Part shown: in pieces, positions 41,820-50,038 of the stretch
Position numbering within the stretch: position 1 is the stretch's first letter
How the letters are laid out: each line of letters begins with the position of its first letter
Assembly: GCF_000337695.1 (NCBI RefSeq)
Contig: NZ_AOIA01000161.1
Coordinates: forward strand, 1 to 50,061
Length of the DNA stretch: 50,061 bases
Source of the DNA: Natronococcus jeotgali DSM 18795
Lineage (GTDB): Archaea; Halobacteriota; Halobacteria; Halobacteriales; Natrialbaceae
Reading direction: 5' to 3'
Notes under the pieces: model-generated
The model's database searches: none
Seen by the model: only the letters and a program-made list of their open reading frames with translations
What the model was told of the DNA's origin: nothing
Position numbers and translations under genes: made by a program

Positions 41820-41826
41820 TAATAAC
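41820..41826 (-). promoter_or_regulatory. TATA box of ilvA
   Basis: On the minus strand the element reads GTTATTA, centred about 39 bases before ATG 41784 and 21 before GTG 41802. The second distance is too short for a start at 41802, so a start near 41784 with a leader of about a dozen bases fits better. Confidence 0.45.
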
Positions 41827-42369
41827 GTTAGTGCTGGATCGGGAATCGTCCGAGAGAACGCGCCGTCGGATCGTTCGTGTACTGGGGAACGAGGAAGTGG
41901 CGGACCAGCCGCATATTCAGTGCGGGATCCATTCGTACGAATGCGTACTGAAGGACTATGCAGTCGGAAGAGTCCCGAACGGATCTACGCCGATAGGCGA
42001 GGTCTTACTACCCGGCTTCGGGAGCAGGCTACTCCGGTGACTCAGTACGCCGAGGGCGGATCACAACTCGACGGCCGCGGACTGACCGAACGTGTTCCGA
42101 ATTCGGGGCGGAGGTCGACGACGAGCTGCTGTTTCTATTGTGGGGAAAATTTCGATGGGTCGATCCAAAATTAATGACTACGTCCAGGCGGTGCTCGCCG
42201 TCTCGAGATCGATATCGACGCGACCGGTATCGTGATTTGTGGGGCGATACGACGGCTCCTGGTGGGAGAGAGGCGATAGAGACCACGAGCCGTGTTGCGT
42301 TTCCTGGAGCAGCCCCCTGTGGGTTACAGGAGTACAGGTGTAATAGCGGACCGTTCCGTAGACGCCCTC
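41827..42369. other. gene-free gap between ilvA and iclR
   Basis: The roughly 540 bases before the iclR stop have no gene I trust. One open frame (to 42040) codes a stretch with HIQCGIHSYECVLKDYAVG, which does not resemble anything known to me and is out of step with the codon bias of the neighbours. The perfect palindrome CATTCGTACGAATG (41930-41943) resembles the TTCGTA half-sites before carA. The stretch from 42120 to 42190 is poor in GC (GGGGAAAATTTC, AAAATTAATG), which is unusual here. It may include an old insertion. Confidence 0.5.
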
Positions 42370-43134
42370 TCAGTTCGATTCGGAGGACGCTAACTCGCGC
42401 TCTAACTCGGAGACGACCGGTCGGAGGAGTTCGACCAACTCGGTATCGGAGGGGAGGCGATAGGGAGGCCCCGAAACGTCTAGCGAACCAAAAACGGTCC
42501 CATCGGGGTTCTCTACGGCGATTGCGACGGAATGCAGACCCTCGAAGGCTTCCTGGTCGTTCACTGCGTACCCTTGCGAACGAATCTCCTCGATCTCGTC
42601 GAACAGCCGGTCCCGATCGGTAATCGTGTTCGCCGTTTCCCTCGGCAACCCCCACCTGTCGATCACGTCGTCGATGTACTCGTCGGGAAGTTCGGCGAGC
42701 ATCGCCTTCCCGCTGGCGGAGTTGTGCATGTAGAACTGGTGACCGACCTGAAATCCCTCTACCGAAGGGTTGCTAACCTCGTCGAAGAGGATGATGCTTC
42801 TCCCGTTCTCTTCCACGGCAAAGTTCACCTCCTCGCCCGTCGTATTTGCCAACTCCCGCGCGCTCTCCCTCGCGAGATCGTACCGATCGTCCCGCCGCCG
42901 CGCCTCTTCCCCAAGGTGGAAAAGCTTCAATCCGAGTTCGTACCGATCGCCGATCTTGGCGACGTACCCGTGGTCGGTTAGCGTGTTGAGGTGCGTGTAC
43001 ACCGTACTCGTCGACAGATCGAGTTCCTCGGCGATCTCCGTCAGTCGAGCGCCGCCCAGCTCGTCCACGGCATCGACCACTCGGAGCGACGTCGCCGTCG
43101 TTTTCCTCCGATCGCCGCCTCCGTTCGGTTCCAT
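42370..43134 (-). CDS. IclR-family transcriptional regulator
   Basis: This 254-residue protein has a winged HTH at about 17-65 (LRVVDAVDELGGARLTEIAEELDLSTSTVYTHLNTL in outline) and an effector-binding domain at 75-250 with NFAVEENGRSIILFDE, GFQVGHQFYMHNSASGKAMLAELPDEYIDDVI and IAVENPDGTVFGSLDVSGP (in outline). IclR proteins usually control catabolic operons for aromatic, acyl or amino-acid-derived compounds. Here the gene is divergent from the membrane-protein pair and adjacent to ilvA-gcv, which makes it the likely regulator of the module. A TATA-flanking dyad suggests autoregulation. Confidence 0.93.
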   Translation of the reverse strand: MEPNGGGDRRKTTATSLRVVDAVDELGGARLTEIAEELDLSTSTVYTHLNTLTDHGYVAKIGDRYELGLKLFHLGEEARRRDDRYDLARESARELANTTGEEVNFAVEENGRSIILFDEVSNPSVEGFQVGHQFYMHNSASGKAMLAELPDEYIDDVIDRWGLPRETANTITDRDRLFDEIEEIRSQGYAVNDQEAFEGLHSVAIAVENPDGTVFGSLDVSGPPYRLPSDTELVELLRPVVSELERELASSESN

Positions 43135-43157
43135 ACTCCGTCTTGTCCCATACTCTA

Positions 43158-43178
43158 CTTAAAGCCGGTTCTCCGGCT
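43158..43178 (-). promoter_or_regulatory. iclR promoter with adjoining dyad, candidate operator
   Basis: On the minus strand CTTTAAG (43158-43164) is about 27 bases before the iclR ATG. Directly upstream, overlapping its edge, is the perfect dyad AGCCGG-TTCT-CCGGCT (43163-43178), which occupies the BRE region and could bind the IclR protein itself. The other end of the 203-base gap is the promoter of the divergent membrane-protein genes. Confidence 0.4.
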
Positions 43179-43301
43179 ACGCGTACACGTTTGCTGTATA
43201 CCCCGGTTCTCAGTCTCCGAAGGCGGGGCTCGTCCCGCACGGAGCCGAGCGATCGGCACGACGACGGAGATCTCGCTATCGGCCGTTCGCCTTACCCCGT
43301 A

Positions 43302-43310
43302 TATTTATAA
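43302..43310 (+). promoter_or_regulatory. TATA box of the DUF5058 operon
   Basis: TATTTATAA, the most AT-rich promoter in the window, lies about 31 bases before ATG 43337. It rules out a start at 43310, which would overlap it. Confidence 0.6.
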
Positions 43311-43336
43311 TGTTGCATCATAGGATAACAGTTAGC

Positions 43337-44086
43337 ATGGAATGGTACTCCAATACAGCTGTTGCACCGGCCTATATGGACGTCGCAAACAGCAACTGGC
43401 TTTGGATTTCCGCAACGCCGGTGGTCCTGATGGTCCTCCTTCAAGCGGGGTTGTTCCTTCGGCGAGCGTGGAAAAACGGACAGGAGATGGGACTGTCGGA
43501 CGACCAGCTCAGAAGCGGCCTGAAGACGGGGGTGATTTCGGCCATCGGGCCTGCGATAGCGGTACTCGCGGCGATGTTGGCGCTGATCGCGACCATCGGC
43601 GGACCGGTCGCGTGGATGCGCCTCTCGGTGATCGGATCGGTCGCCTTCGAACTGCCGGCCGCGGAGATCGGTATCTCCCAGCTGGGATACGGCTTCGGCG
43701 ACGACGGCATCACCGAAACGGCGTTCGCGACCTCGGTGTGGACGATGACGCTCGGCGGTATCGGTTGGTTGCTCGTCGTAGCCGTCGGGACGCCGCACAT
43801 GGAGAAGGCGAGGGAACGAATCGTCGGGGGGAGAGATACGCTCCTCCCGATTGTCACCTCGGGTGCGATGCTCGGCGCGTTCGCGTACTTCGTGTCCGGA
43901 GAGATCACGTCCGGGGCGCCCGAAACGGGATCCGCCGCGGTCGGCGGACTCGTTATGCTCGCGCTGCTGAAGCTAGCCGACGAGAGGGACGTGCAGTGGA
44001 TACGCGAGTGGGCGCTGGGTAGCGCGATGGCCGTCGGTCTCGTCGTCGGGATGGTGGTTCACGCGGCGGCTGGAGGGGGGTGGTAA
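43337..44086 (+). CDS. DUF5058-family membrane protein, putative transporter component
   Basis: This 249-residue protein has six hydrophobic segments (about 20-41, 68-92, 134-152, 172-190, 200-216, 228-246). The family traits are a first helix ending in a positive patch, VLLQAGLFLRRAWKNGQEMGLSDDQLR, and SAIGPAIAVLAAMLALIATIGGPVAWMRLSVIGSVAFEL (both in outline). I recall it as DUF5058, which has no established function and tends to pair with another membrane protein and an amidohydrolase. The start is ATG 43337, fixed by the promoter. A Shine-Dalgarno-like GGAGGGG in its last codons serves the next gene, and the two overlap or nearly touch. Confidence 0.75.
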   Translation: MEWYSNTAVAPAYMDVANSNWLWISATPVVLMVLLQAGLFLRRAWKNGQEMGLSDDQLRSGLKTGVISAIGPAIAVLAAMLALIATIGGPVAWMRLSVIGSVAFELPAAEIGISQLGYGFGDDGITETAFATSVWTMTLGGIGWLLVVAVGTPHMEKARERIVGGRDTLLPIVTSGAMLGAFAYFVSGEITSGAPETGSAAVGGLVMLALLKLADERDVQWIREWALGSAMAVGLVVGMVVHAAAGGGW

Positions 44087-44088
44087 CG

Positions 44089-44835
44089 GTGTCGTCGCCG
44101 TCCAGTTCGGGGGAGACCGTGTCCCCGTCCGACTCGAGCGAAAGCGTGTACGAGTCCAACTTCATCCCGTACATCAACAGGTGGGGCAGGATAACGAGTC
44201 TGCTCGCCGTGGCGTTTTCGTTCGGGCCGGCTCTGACGTTGCTCGCGATCTTCGATATCGTTCCCCCGGCCGGGGCGATCGTCGGCGGGTTCCTGTCGGT
44301 CGCGGTCACGTTCGGCCTCATCTGGTTCATCGAGCCGATCTCGTACTACCCCGTGCTCGGCATTCCCGGAACGTACATGGCGTTCCTCTCGGGGAACATC
44401 TCGAACCTTCGCTTGCCCTGTGCCGCCGCGGCACAGGAGAGCGCCGACGTCGACGCGGGAACGCCACAGGGGAGCATCATCTCCACGATCGCGATCGCCG
44501 GGTCGATTTTCGTCAACATCACGATACTGACCGTCGGCGTTTTCGCGCTCGTCCCCGTCTTCGAGGCACTTCCCGAATTCGGTCGGAACGCCCTCGAGTC
44601 CTACCTCGTTCCGGCCATCTTCGGCGCCATCTTCGCCCAGTTCGGCAGGGACTACCCCAAGGTAGCCGCCGTCGGACTCTGTATCGCGCTGGCGATGACG
44701 CTGCTAATGGAGTTCGGACTTCTCGCTTTCCTCCCCGGCGTCCCGCTCTACGCAGTGATCTTCGTCTCGGTGTTCGGGACGATATACGCTGCAAAGGTCA
44801 TGTGGGAGAACGATATGATCGAACCCGACTCGTGA
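44089..44835 (+). CDS. partner membrane protein of the DUF5058 gene
   Basis: This 248-residue protein has a Ser-rich hydrophilic N-terminus of about 30 residues and six or seven hydrophobic segments. Characteristic is SYYPVLGIPGTYMAFLSGNISNLRLPCAAAAQESADVDAGTPQGSII (in outline), a loop with conserved Gly, Asn and Pro that might line a substrate path. The GTG at 44089 is used; GTG 44080 is possible and would overlap the stop of the upstream gene by seven bases. The two genes are surely cotranscribed and probably form one two-subunit transporter. Function is unproven; the pattern of linked genes suggests import of an amide-linked amino acid. Confidence 0.7.
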   Translation: MSSPSSSGETVSPSDSSESVYESNFIPYINRWGRITSLLAVAFSFGPALTLLAIFDIVPPAGAIVGGFLSVAVTFGLIWFIEPISYYPVLGIPGTYMAFLSGNISNLRLPCAAAAQESADVDAGTPQGSIISTIAIAGSIFVNITILTVGVFALVPVFEALPEFGRNALESYLVPAIFGAIFAQFGRDYPKVAAVGLCIALAMTLLMEFGLLAFLPGVPLYAVIFVSVFGTIYAAKVMWENDMIEPDS

Positions 44836-45083
44836 CGCGTCGTCCGCCTCTCGGCGAAGCCGTCTTGCACGCGCGACCGGCGCAACGGTCAACGCGCACG
44901 GCGTTAGAGGAAGTCGAGAGAGACGGACCGCCGTTCCGAGTCGCCGGCGAAACCGCTCCGGGTCGCGGCTGTGCCGGAATCGACGGACGGCGATCCCACG
45001 CACGCGTTCGAGCGGCGTCGTTTCTCCCGTAACTTCCGGACGGCGGACGGCGCCGAATCGGAGCGACACCGGCGCCCCAGTAG

Positions 45084-45090
45084 CTTTAAC
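45084..45090 (+). promoter_or_regulatory. TATA box of the M20D amidohydrolase
   Basis: CTTTAAC is centred about 31 bases before ATG 45118. The 282-base gap 44836-45117 before the gene has no other visible feature. Confidence 0.5.
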
Positions 45091-45117
45091 TAACCAGCGT
45101 ATGACACTACTGAACAT

Positions 45118-46521
45118 ATGGCGAAGGGTAAGACCGAGGCTCGAGCGTGGGTCGACGAGAACTACGAGGACCTGCGAAACGTCGCCCGGGAGATCTGGGA
45201 GCGGCCGGAGGTGGAACTGGAGGAAGAGTTCGCATCCGGGCTACAGGCGAACGTCCTCGAAAGGGCGGGATTCGACGTGACGAGAGGGCTTGCGGGTCTC
45301 CCGACGGCGTTCGTCGCGGAGGCGGGATCCGGCGAGCCGACTATCGGAATCTTGGGCGAATACGACGCGCTGCCGGGGCTGTCACAGAAGGTGCGGGCCG
45401 AGGAGGAACCGCTCGAGGAAGGCGGTGCCGGACACGGCTGCGGACACAACCTCCTCGGAACCGCCGGCGTCGGGGCCGCGATAGCCGTCAAGCGCGTTCT
45501 CGACGCCGGAACCGGTTCCGGAACGGTTCGCTACTACGGGTGTCCCGCGGAGGAAACGCTGCTCGGCAAGGTGCTGCTCGCGAAAGACGGCGCGTTCGAC
45601 GATCTGGACGCCGCGCTAACGTGGCACCCGATGAACACGAACGCGCCGTGGATGGCCGAGAGCCTGGCCATGAATTCCGTTCAGTTCAATTTCGAGGGCA
45701 CCTCGGCCCACGCCTCCGCCGCACCGGAGCGAGGACGGAGCGCGCTCGACGCGGTCGAACTGATGAACACCGGCGCGAACTACCTCCGGGAGCACGTTCC
45801 GGATCCCGTGCGACTCCACTATTCGATCGTCGAGAGGGGTGGAAAGCCGAACATCGTCCCGAAGGAGGCGGCGGTCTGGTACTACGTCAGAGCTCCGAGC
45901 CGGCAGCGAGTCGAGTCCGTCACGGAGCGTCTCGAGAAGGTCGCGGAGGGGGCGGCGACGATGACCGAGACGACCGTCGAGACCGAGTACCGCGCCGGCT
46001 GTTACGACACGCTTCCGAACGGAGTTCTCGGGTCGACGATCCTCGAGAACATGCAGGAGATCGGCGAAGTCGGGTTCTCGGAGGAGGAGTACGAGTTAGC
46101 CCGGGGTCTCAGACGAACCGTGGACGACGTCGAGGAGGCGATGAGCCGACAGGGAGTCCCCGACGACATCATCGAGACGGAGCTTCACGGGACGCCAGTC
46201 GACGAGATCTACGACGAGGGGGAGCAGTTTCCCGCCTCGACCGACGTCGGAGACGTGAGTTGGAACGTCCCGCTAGGGCAGTTCACCGCGGCGGCGTGGC
46301 CGATCGGGGTCTCCGCTCACTCCTGGCAATCGACGGCGGCGAGCGGCTCCGAGATCGGATACAAGGCGATGCGCTTCGCGTCGAAAGTGTTGGCGAGTAC
46401 CGCGATCGATCTCTTTCGGGACGAAACGATCCTCGAAAACGCTACCCGGGAGTTCGAGGCCGCATCGGAGGGATCCGACTATACTTCTCCGCTGCCGGAG
46501 GACTTCGTGTCGCCCACGTAG
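45118..46521 (+). CDS. M20D amidohydrolase, AbgB-like
   Basis: This 467-residue enzyme belongs to the metal-dependent amidohydrolases that include AbgB (p-aminobenzoyl-glutamate hydrolase) and aminoacylases. Metal-site motifs: GEYDALPGL, GHGCGHN (105-111, with C108 as a possible ligand), CPAEE (142-146) with the catalytic Glu pair, WHPMNTN, the HASAAPERGRSALDA dimerisation start, and STDVGDVSWNVP. The C-terminal WPIGVSAHSWQSTAAS is typical of the AbgB type. In E. coli AbgB works with AbgA and the transporter AbgT; here neither is seen and the membrane pair upstream may play the transporter's part. It has its own promoter. Confidence 0.88.
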   Translation: MAKGKTEARAWVDENYEDLRNVAREIWERPEVELEEEFASGLQANVLERAGFDVTRGLAGLPTAFVAEAGSGEPTIGILGEYDALPGLSQKVRAEEEPLEEGGAGHGCGHNLLGTAGVGAAIAVKRVLDAGTGSGTVRYYGCPAEETLLGKVLLAKDGAFDDLDAALTWHPMNTNAPWMAESLAMNSVQFNFEGTSAHASAAPERGRSALDAVELMNTGANYLREHVPDPVRLHYSIVERGGKPNIVPKEAAVWYYVRAPSRQRVESVTERLEKVAEGAATMTETTVETEYRAGCYDTLPNGVLGSTILENMQEIGEVGFSEEEYELARGLRRTVDDVEEAMSRQGVPDDIIETELHGTPVDEIYDEGEQFPASTDVGDVSWNVPLGQFTAAAWPIGVSAHSWQSTAASGSEIGYKAMRFASKVLASTAIDLFRDETILENATREFEAASEGSDYTSPLPEDFVSPT

Positions 46522-46761
46522 GATCGTCCGCGGACGGCGTTCGCCGTGAAACCGCACATCTAACCGGTTACGCGCCCCAGCAGCAACGGTCTCCGGGCAA
46601 CCGTCGGGAGCAGATAGCGTATGCAGCGATCGTATACGGCCGGGATCGGACGACACTCGAGGGAGGCGATCGAGGGCGGCCTCGAGAGCGGTAGTTCCTC
46701 GAGCGTTCGCGATAGTCGCGTGATAACGGTCCCGCGGCGGCGAGTCGCGACCGCCGGACGG

Positions 46762-47919
46762 CTACAGCCCTAGCGCCTCGCCCGCGACCGTCGTCTTCTG
46801 GATCTCGGTCGTGCCGCCGATGATGCTCAGGATCTTCGCGTCCCGGTAGTAGCGCTCGAGGGGGAGATCGGTCCGGTACCCCTTCCCGCCGTAGATCTGG
46901 ATCGCGTTCCGCGTGACGAACTCCGCGGCCTCGCTGGCGACGTACTTCGCCTTGCTCGATTTGCGCGTGTCGCCCTCGCCGTCGGCGATCGCCGTCGCGG
47001 AGTCGTAGACGAGGTGACGGGCCGAATCGAGCTGAGCGTCCATGTCGGCGACCAGCACTTGTACCGCCTGGTACTCGCCGACCGCCTGGCCGCCCTGCTC
47101 GCGGTCGCCGGCGTAGTCGACGGCCTCCTCGAAGGCCGCCCGGGCGATCCCCGTCCCGATGGCGCCCAGTCCGGTCCGGGCCATGTCGATCGTTCCCATG
47201 GCGATGCGGAAGCCGTGTCCGACCTCGCCCAGCATCGCGCCCTCGCCGACGCGGACGTCCTCGAACGTCGAGTCGCCGGTGACGTGGCCGCGCATCCCCA
47301 TGAACTCCGTTCGGTCGAACTCGAACCCGTCGGCTTCGTCGGCGTTCGGTGCCAAAAACACGCTCACGCCGTGGCCCTCCTCGGGAGCGGGTCGCTTGCG
47401 CGCGACGACGAGGTGGACGTCGGCGACGCCCGCGTTCGTACCGAAGGACTTCTCGCCGCTGATGAGGTAGCCGCCGTCGTCGTCCGCCCGTGCGACCGTC
47501 GACAGCTCGGTCGGCGAGCTTCCCGCGTCGGGTTCGGTCAGCAACATCGCGCCGACGGACTCGCCGCTGGCCATCGCCTCGAGCCACTCCTCCTTCTGGG
47601 CCTCGGTGCCGACGTTCGCGATCGGCAGCGCCGCGAACGTGTGGCCCTGGATCGTCTCGGCGACCGCACCGCTCGTTTTCGCGATCTCCTCGACCGCGAG
47701 ACAGTACGAGAGGAAATCGGATCCCTCGCCGCCGTACTCCTCGGGCAGCAGGATGCCGAGCAGCCCCCGCTCGCCCGCGGCCTCGATCACCTCGCGGGGG
47801 AACTCGTCGTCGTTCTCGATCCGTTCGGCCTCGGGTTCGACGACCTCCTCGGCGAAGGTCGCTGCGCGGTCGCGAAACTCCCGGTGTTCCTCGGAGAGGG
47901 CGTTCTCGATGAGCGTCAT
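46762..47919 (-). CDS. acyl-CoA dehydrogenase family protein, catalytic Glu absent at the usual sites
   Basis: This 385-residue flavoprotein has all domains of the family: an N-terminal helical part (EEHREFRDRAATFAEEVVEPEA), the middle beta domain with LTEPDAGSSPTEL, and the C-terminal helices with QIYGGKGYRTDLPLERYYRD. In MCAD and SCAD the base is the Glu of YEGT; here this is G368 in IIGGTTEIQ. In isovaleryl-CoA dehydrogenase it is the Glu of LERL; here A247 in DMARTG. It might therefore use another residue or catalyse a different reaction. It is read alone from a promoter at 47946-47952. Confidence 0.88.
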   Translation of the reverse strand: MTLIENALSEEHREFRDRAATFAEEVVEPEAERIENDDEFPREVIEAAGERGLLGILLPEEYGGEGSDFLSYCLAVEEIAKTSGAVAETIQGHTFAALPIANVGTEAQKEEWLEAMASGESVGAMLLTEPDAGSSPTELSTVARADDDGGYLISGEKSFGTNAGVADVHLVVARKRPAPEEGHGVSVFLAPNADEADGFEFDRTEFMGMRGHVTGDSTFEDVRVGEGAMLGEVGHGFRIAMGTIDMARTGLGAIGTGIARAAFEEAVDYAGDREQGGQAVGEYQAVQVLVADMDAQLDSARHLVYDSATAIADGEGDTRKSSKAKYVASEAAEFVTRNAIQIYGGKGYRTDLPLERYYRDAKILSIIGGTTEIQKTTVAGEALGL

Positions 47920-47945
47920 ACACCCCTACACGGGGCACACACCAC

Positions 47946-47952
47946 TATAAAA
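47946..47952 (-). promoter_or_regulatory. TATA box of the acyl-CoA dehydrogenase gene
   Basis: On the minus strand TTTTATA lies 30 bases before ATG 47919. Confidence 0.55.
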
Positions 47953-47990
47953 GTTCTCGAGCGCTCGCTACCGGGATCGCTCGGGACGGC

Positions 47991-49442
47991 TCACTCGAGG
48001 TTGACGTTGACGTTTTTCGTCTGGGTGTACTCGTGGATCGCCTCGGTGCCCTGCTCGCGGCCGTAGCCGCTCTCCTTGAAGCCGCCGAAGGGCGTCTGGG
48101 GCTGCGTGACCGGGAACTCGTTGATGCTCACCATCCCGTAGTCCAGGCGGTCGGCGACCCCGTGTGCGGTCTCGAGGTCGGAGGTCCAGATCCCCGCCAT
48201 CAGCCCGTACGGCGAGTCGTTGGCGATCTCGATCGCCTCTTCCCGGTCCGAGAACTCGATGACCGAGAGGACGGGCCCGAAGATCTCCTCCCGGGCGATC
48301 GTCATGTCGTTGGTGACGTCGGTGAAAACCGTCGGCTCGACGAAGTGGCCGACGTCCCTGTCCGCGGGAACGCCCCCGCCGGTGGCGACGGTGGCGCCCT
48401 CTGCCTTTCCGGTCTCGATGTAGTCGAGGACCTCCCGTTGCTGGTCCTCGCTAACCGTCGGCCCCATTCGGCCGTCGTCGTCGATCCCGCTGCCGAGCGG
48501 CGTCGCCTCGGCGCGCTCGACGACCTTCTCGACGACCTCGTCGTGGACCGACTCGTGGACGAGCAGCCGCGACCCCGCCCAGCACATCTGACCCGCGTTC
48601 ATGAAGATGCCGTAGTGACAGCCCGCCGCGGCGTCCTCGAGGTCGGCGTCGGGGAAGACGACGTTCGGCCCCTTCCCGCCGAGTTCGAGGGTGACGCCGG
48701 TGACGTTCTGTGCGGCCCGCTCCATGACGCCCTTGCCGACCCCGGTGCTGCCGGTGAAGGCGACGTGGTCGACGTCGGGGTGTTCGGCCAGCCGGTTGCC
48801 GGCGGTGCTTCCCCGGCCCGGAACGACGTTGACGACGCCGTCCGGAAGGCCGGCGTCCTCGGCGGCGACGGCGTAGTACAGCGCCGATAGCGGCGTCGTG
48901 CTCGAGGGTTTCAGTACCGCCGTGTTCCCGCAAGCCAGCGCCGGGGCGAGGCTGCGACCCGCGAGCTGGAACGGGTAGTTCCACGGGATCACGTGGCCGG
49001 TGACGCCGACGGGTTCGCGGACGGTGTAGTTCAGCCGATCGCCGGGGACGGGGACCTCGTCGCCCTCGACCTTGTCGGCCCAGCCCGCGTAGTACCGGAA
49101 CGTGTCGATCACCATGTCGACGTCCAGCGTCGCCTCGAAGGGGGTCTTCCCGTTGTCGTGGGACTCGACCAGGACGATCTCGTCCTTGCGGTCCTCGATC
49201 GCGTCGGCCATCGCGCGGAGGTGCGCGGCTCGCTCCTTGGGCGCCAGCGAGCGCCACTCGGCGTTGCGCTCGACGGCTTCGGCCGCGGCGTCGACCGCGC
49301 GGTCGACGTCCGCCTCGGCTCCCTCGGCGACGGTCGCGTAGCGCTCCTCGGTCGCCGGGTCCTCGGTCTCGAACGTTTCGCCCGCCTCGGCGGGGGTCCA
49401 CTCGCCGTCGATAAACAGGTCTGTCGGACCGTCGTAGCTCAT
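47991..49442 (-). CDS. aldehyde dehydrogenase (NAD(P)+)
   Basis: This 483-residue enzyme oxidises an aldehyde to the acid. The catalytic Cys is C287 in NAGQMCWAGSR; the general base E253 lies in TLELGGKGPNVVF. Other motifs: VIPWNYPFQLAGRSLAPALACGNTAVLKPSSTTPLSA (in outline), FTGSTGVGKGVM and EEIFGPVLSVIEF. Residues near the N-terminus (LFIDGEWTPAEAGETFETEDPATEE) resemble betaine-aldehyde and aminobutyraldehyde dehydrogenases, but the substrate is not clear. ATG 49442 is preferred over 49463 because the TATA-like TTTTTTATC lies about 29 bases upstream of it. Confidence 0.93.
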   Translation of the reverse strand: MSYDGPTDLFIDGEWTPAEAGETFETEDPATEERYATVAEGAEADVDRAVDAAAEAVERNAEWRSLAPKERAAHLRAMADAIEDRKDEIVLVESHDNGKTPFEATLDVDMVIDTFRYYAGWADKVEGDEVPVPGDRLNYTVREPVGVTGHVIPWNYPFQLAGRSLAPALACGNTAVLKPSSTTPLSALYYAVAAEDAGLPDGVVNVVPGRGSTAGNRLAEHPDVDHVAFTGSTGVGKGVMERAAQNVTGVTLELGGKGPNVVFPDADLEDAAAGCHYGIFMNAGQMCWAGSRLLVHESVHDEVVEKVVERAEATPLGSGIDDDGRMGPTVSEDQQREVLDYIETGKAEGATVATGGGVPADRDVGHFVEPTVFTDVTNDMTIAREEIFGPVLSVIEFSDREEAIEIANDSPYGLMAGIWTSDLETAHGVADRLDYGMVSINEFPVTQPQTPFGGFKESGYGREQGTEAIHEYTQTKNVNVNLE

Positions 49443-49466
49443 GCGAGTGGGAGTTGTGGACATCCC

Positions 49467-49475
49467 GATAAAAAA
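49467..49475 (-). promoter_or_regulatory. TATA box of the aldehyde dehydrogenase gene
   Basis: On the minus strand TTTTTTATC is centred 29 bases before ATG 49442, and overlaps what would be an earlier start at 49463. Confidence 0.5.
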
Positions 49476-49519
49476 CGTCCGGTACGGTCGGGAGTCGCCG
49501 CTCGAGCGGCGGTGGGTAG

Positions 49520-49526
49520 TTATAAG
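49520..49526 (+). promoter_or_regulatory. TATA box of the thiolase gene
   Basis: TTATAAG is centred about 28 bases before ATG 49551; the spacing implies a leaderless transcript. Confidence 0.55.
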
Positions 49527-49550
49527 TTACCCCGGCAGATAGTTCGGTCC

Positions 49551-50038
49551 ATGCGAGACGCATACGTACTCGGGGCCGGACAGTCGGCGTTCGGCTCCTT
49601 CCCCGAACGATCGTACCTCTCGCTGTTCGACGACGCGTTTGACGCGGCGGTGGACAGCGTCGACGGCGAGCTCTCACCCGACGAGATCGACGAGGCGTTC
49701 CTCGGCACGCTCGGCGTCGGCGGGCGCCAGATCGGCCTCTCGGGGCCGGCGGTGACCGAACATCTCGGCCTCCACGGCGTCCCGACCACGCGGGTCGAGA
49801 ACGCCTGCGCGGCCAGCGGCTACGCCTTTCGCCAGGCGGTGACCGCCGTGCGATCGGGGATGGCCGACGTCGCGCTGGCGGGCGGCTACGAGGTGATGAC
49901 CGACGCCAGCTCCGACCACACGCGCTGGTGGCTCGGCGTCAGCGGCGAGACCGAGTGGGAACGGATGAGCGGAACCACCTTCGCCGGCGTCTACGCCCAG
50001 ATGGCAAGCGCTCACATGGAGGCGTACGACACCACTAC
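49551..50038 (+). CDS. thiolase-family protein, truncated at the contig end
   Basis: About 162 residues of genuine sequence remain of an acetyl-CoA C-acyltransferase-like protein (family length about 380-390). The N-terminus is MRDAYVLGAGQSAFGSFPERS and the nucleophile is C86 in VENACAASGYAFRQAV, followed by VALAGGYEVMTDASS. The C-terminal His and Cys are missing. From 50039 the frame runs into adapter sequence, so residues after D-T-T are artificial (they would read TCLLYTSL). Archaeal thiolases of this type often have a neighbouring DUF35 gene, which here would be beyond the window. It may act with the acyl-CoA dehydrogenase in acyl degradation, or in isoprenoid synthesis. Confidence 0.88.

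Noticed and set aside
41771-42040. 89-codon open frame before iclR with HIQCGIHSYECVLKDYAVG.
   Set aside because: It starts within ilvA, has no promoter, and resembles nothing known; it could still be a decayed gene.
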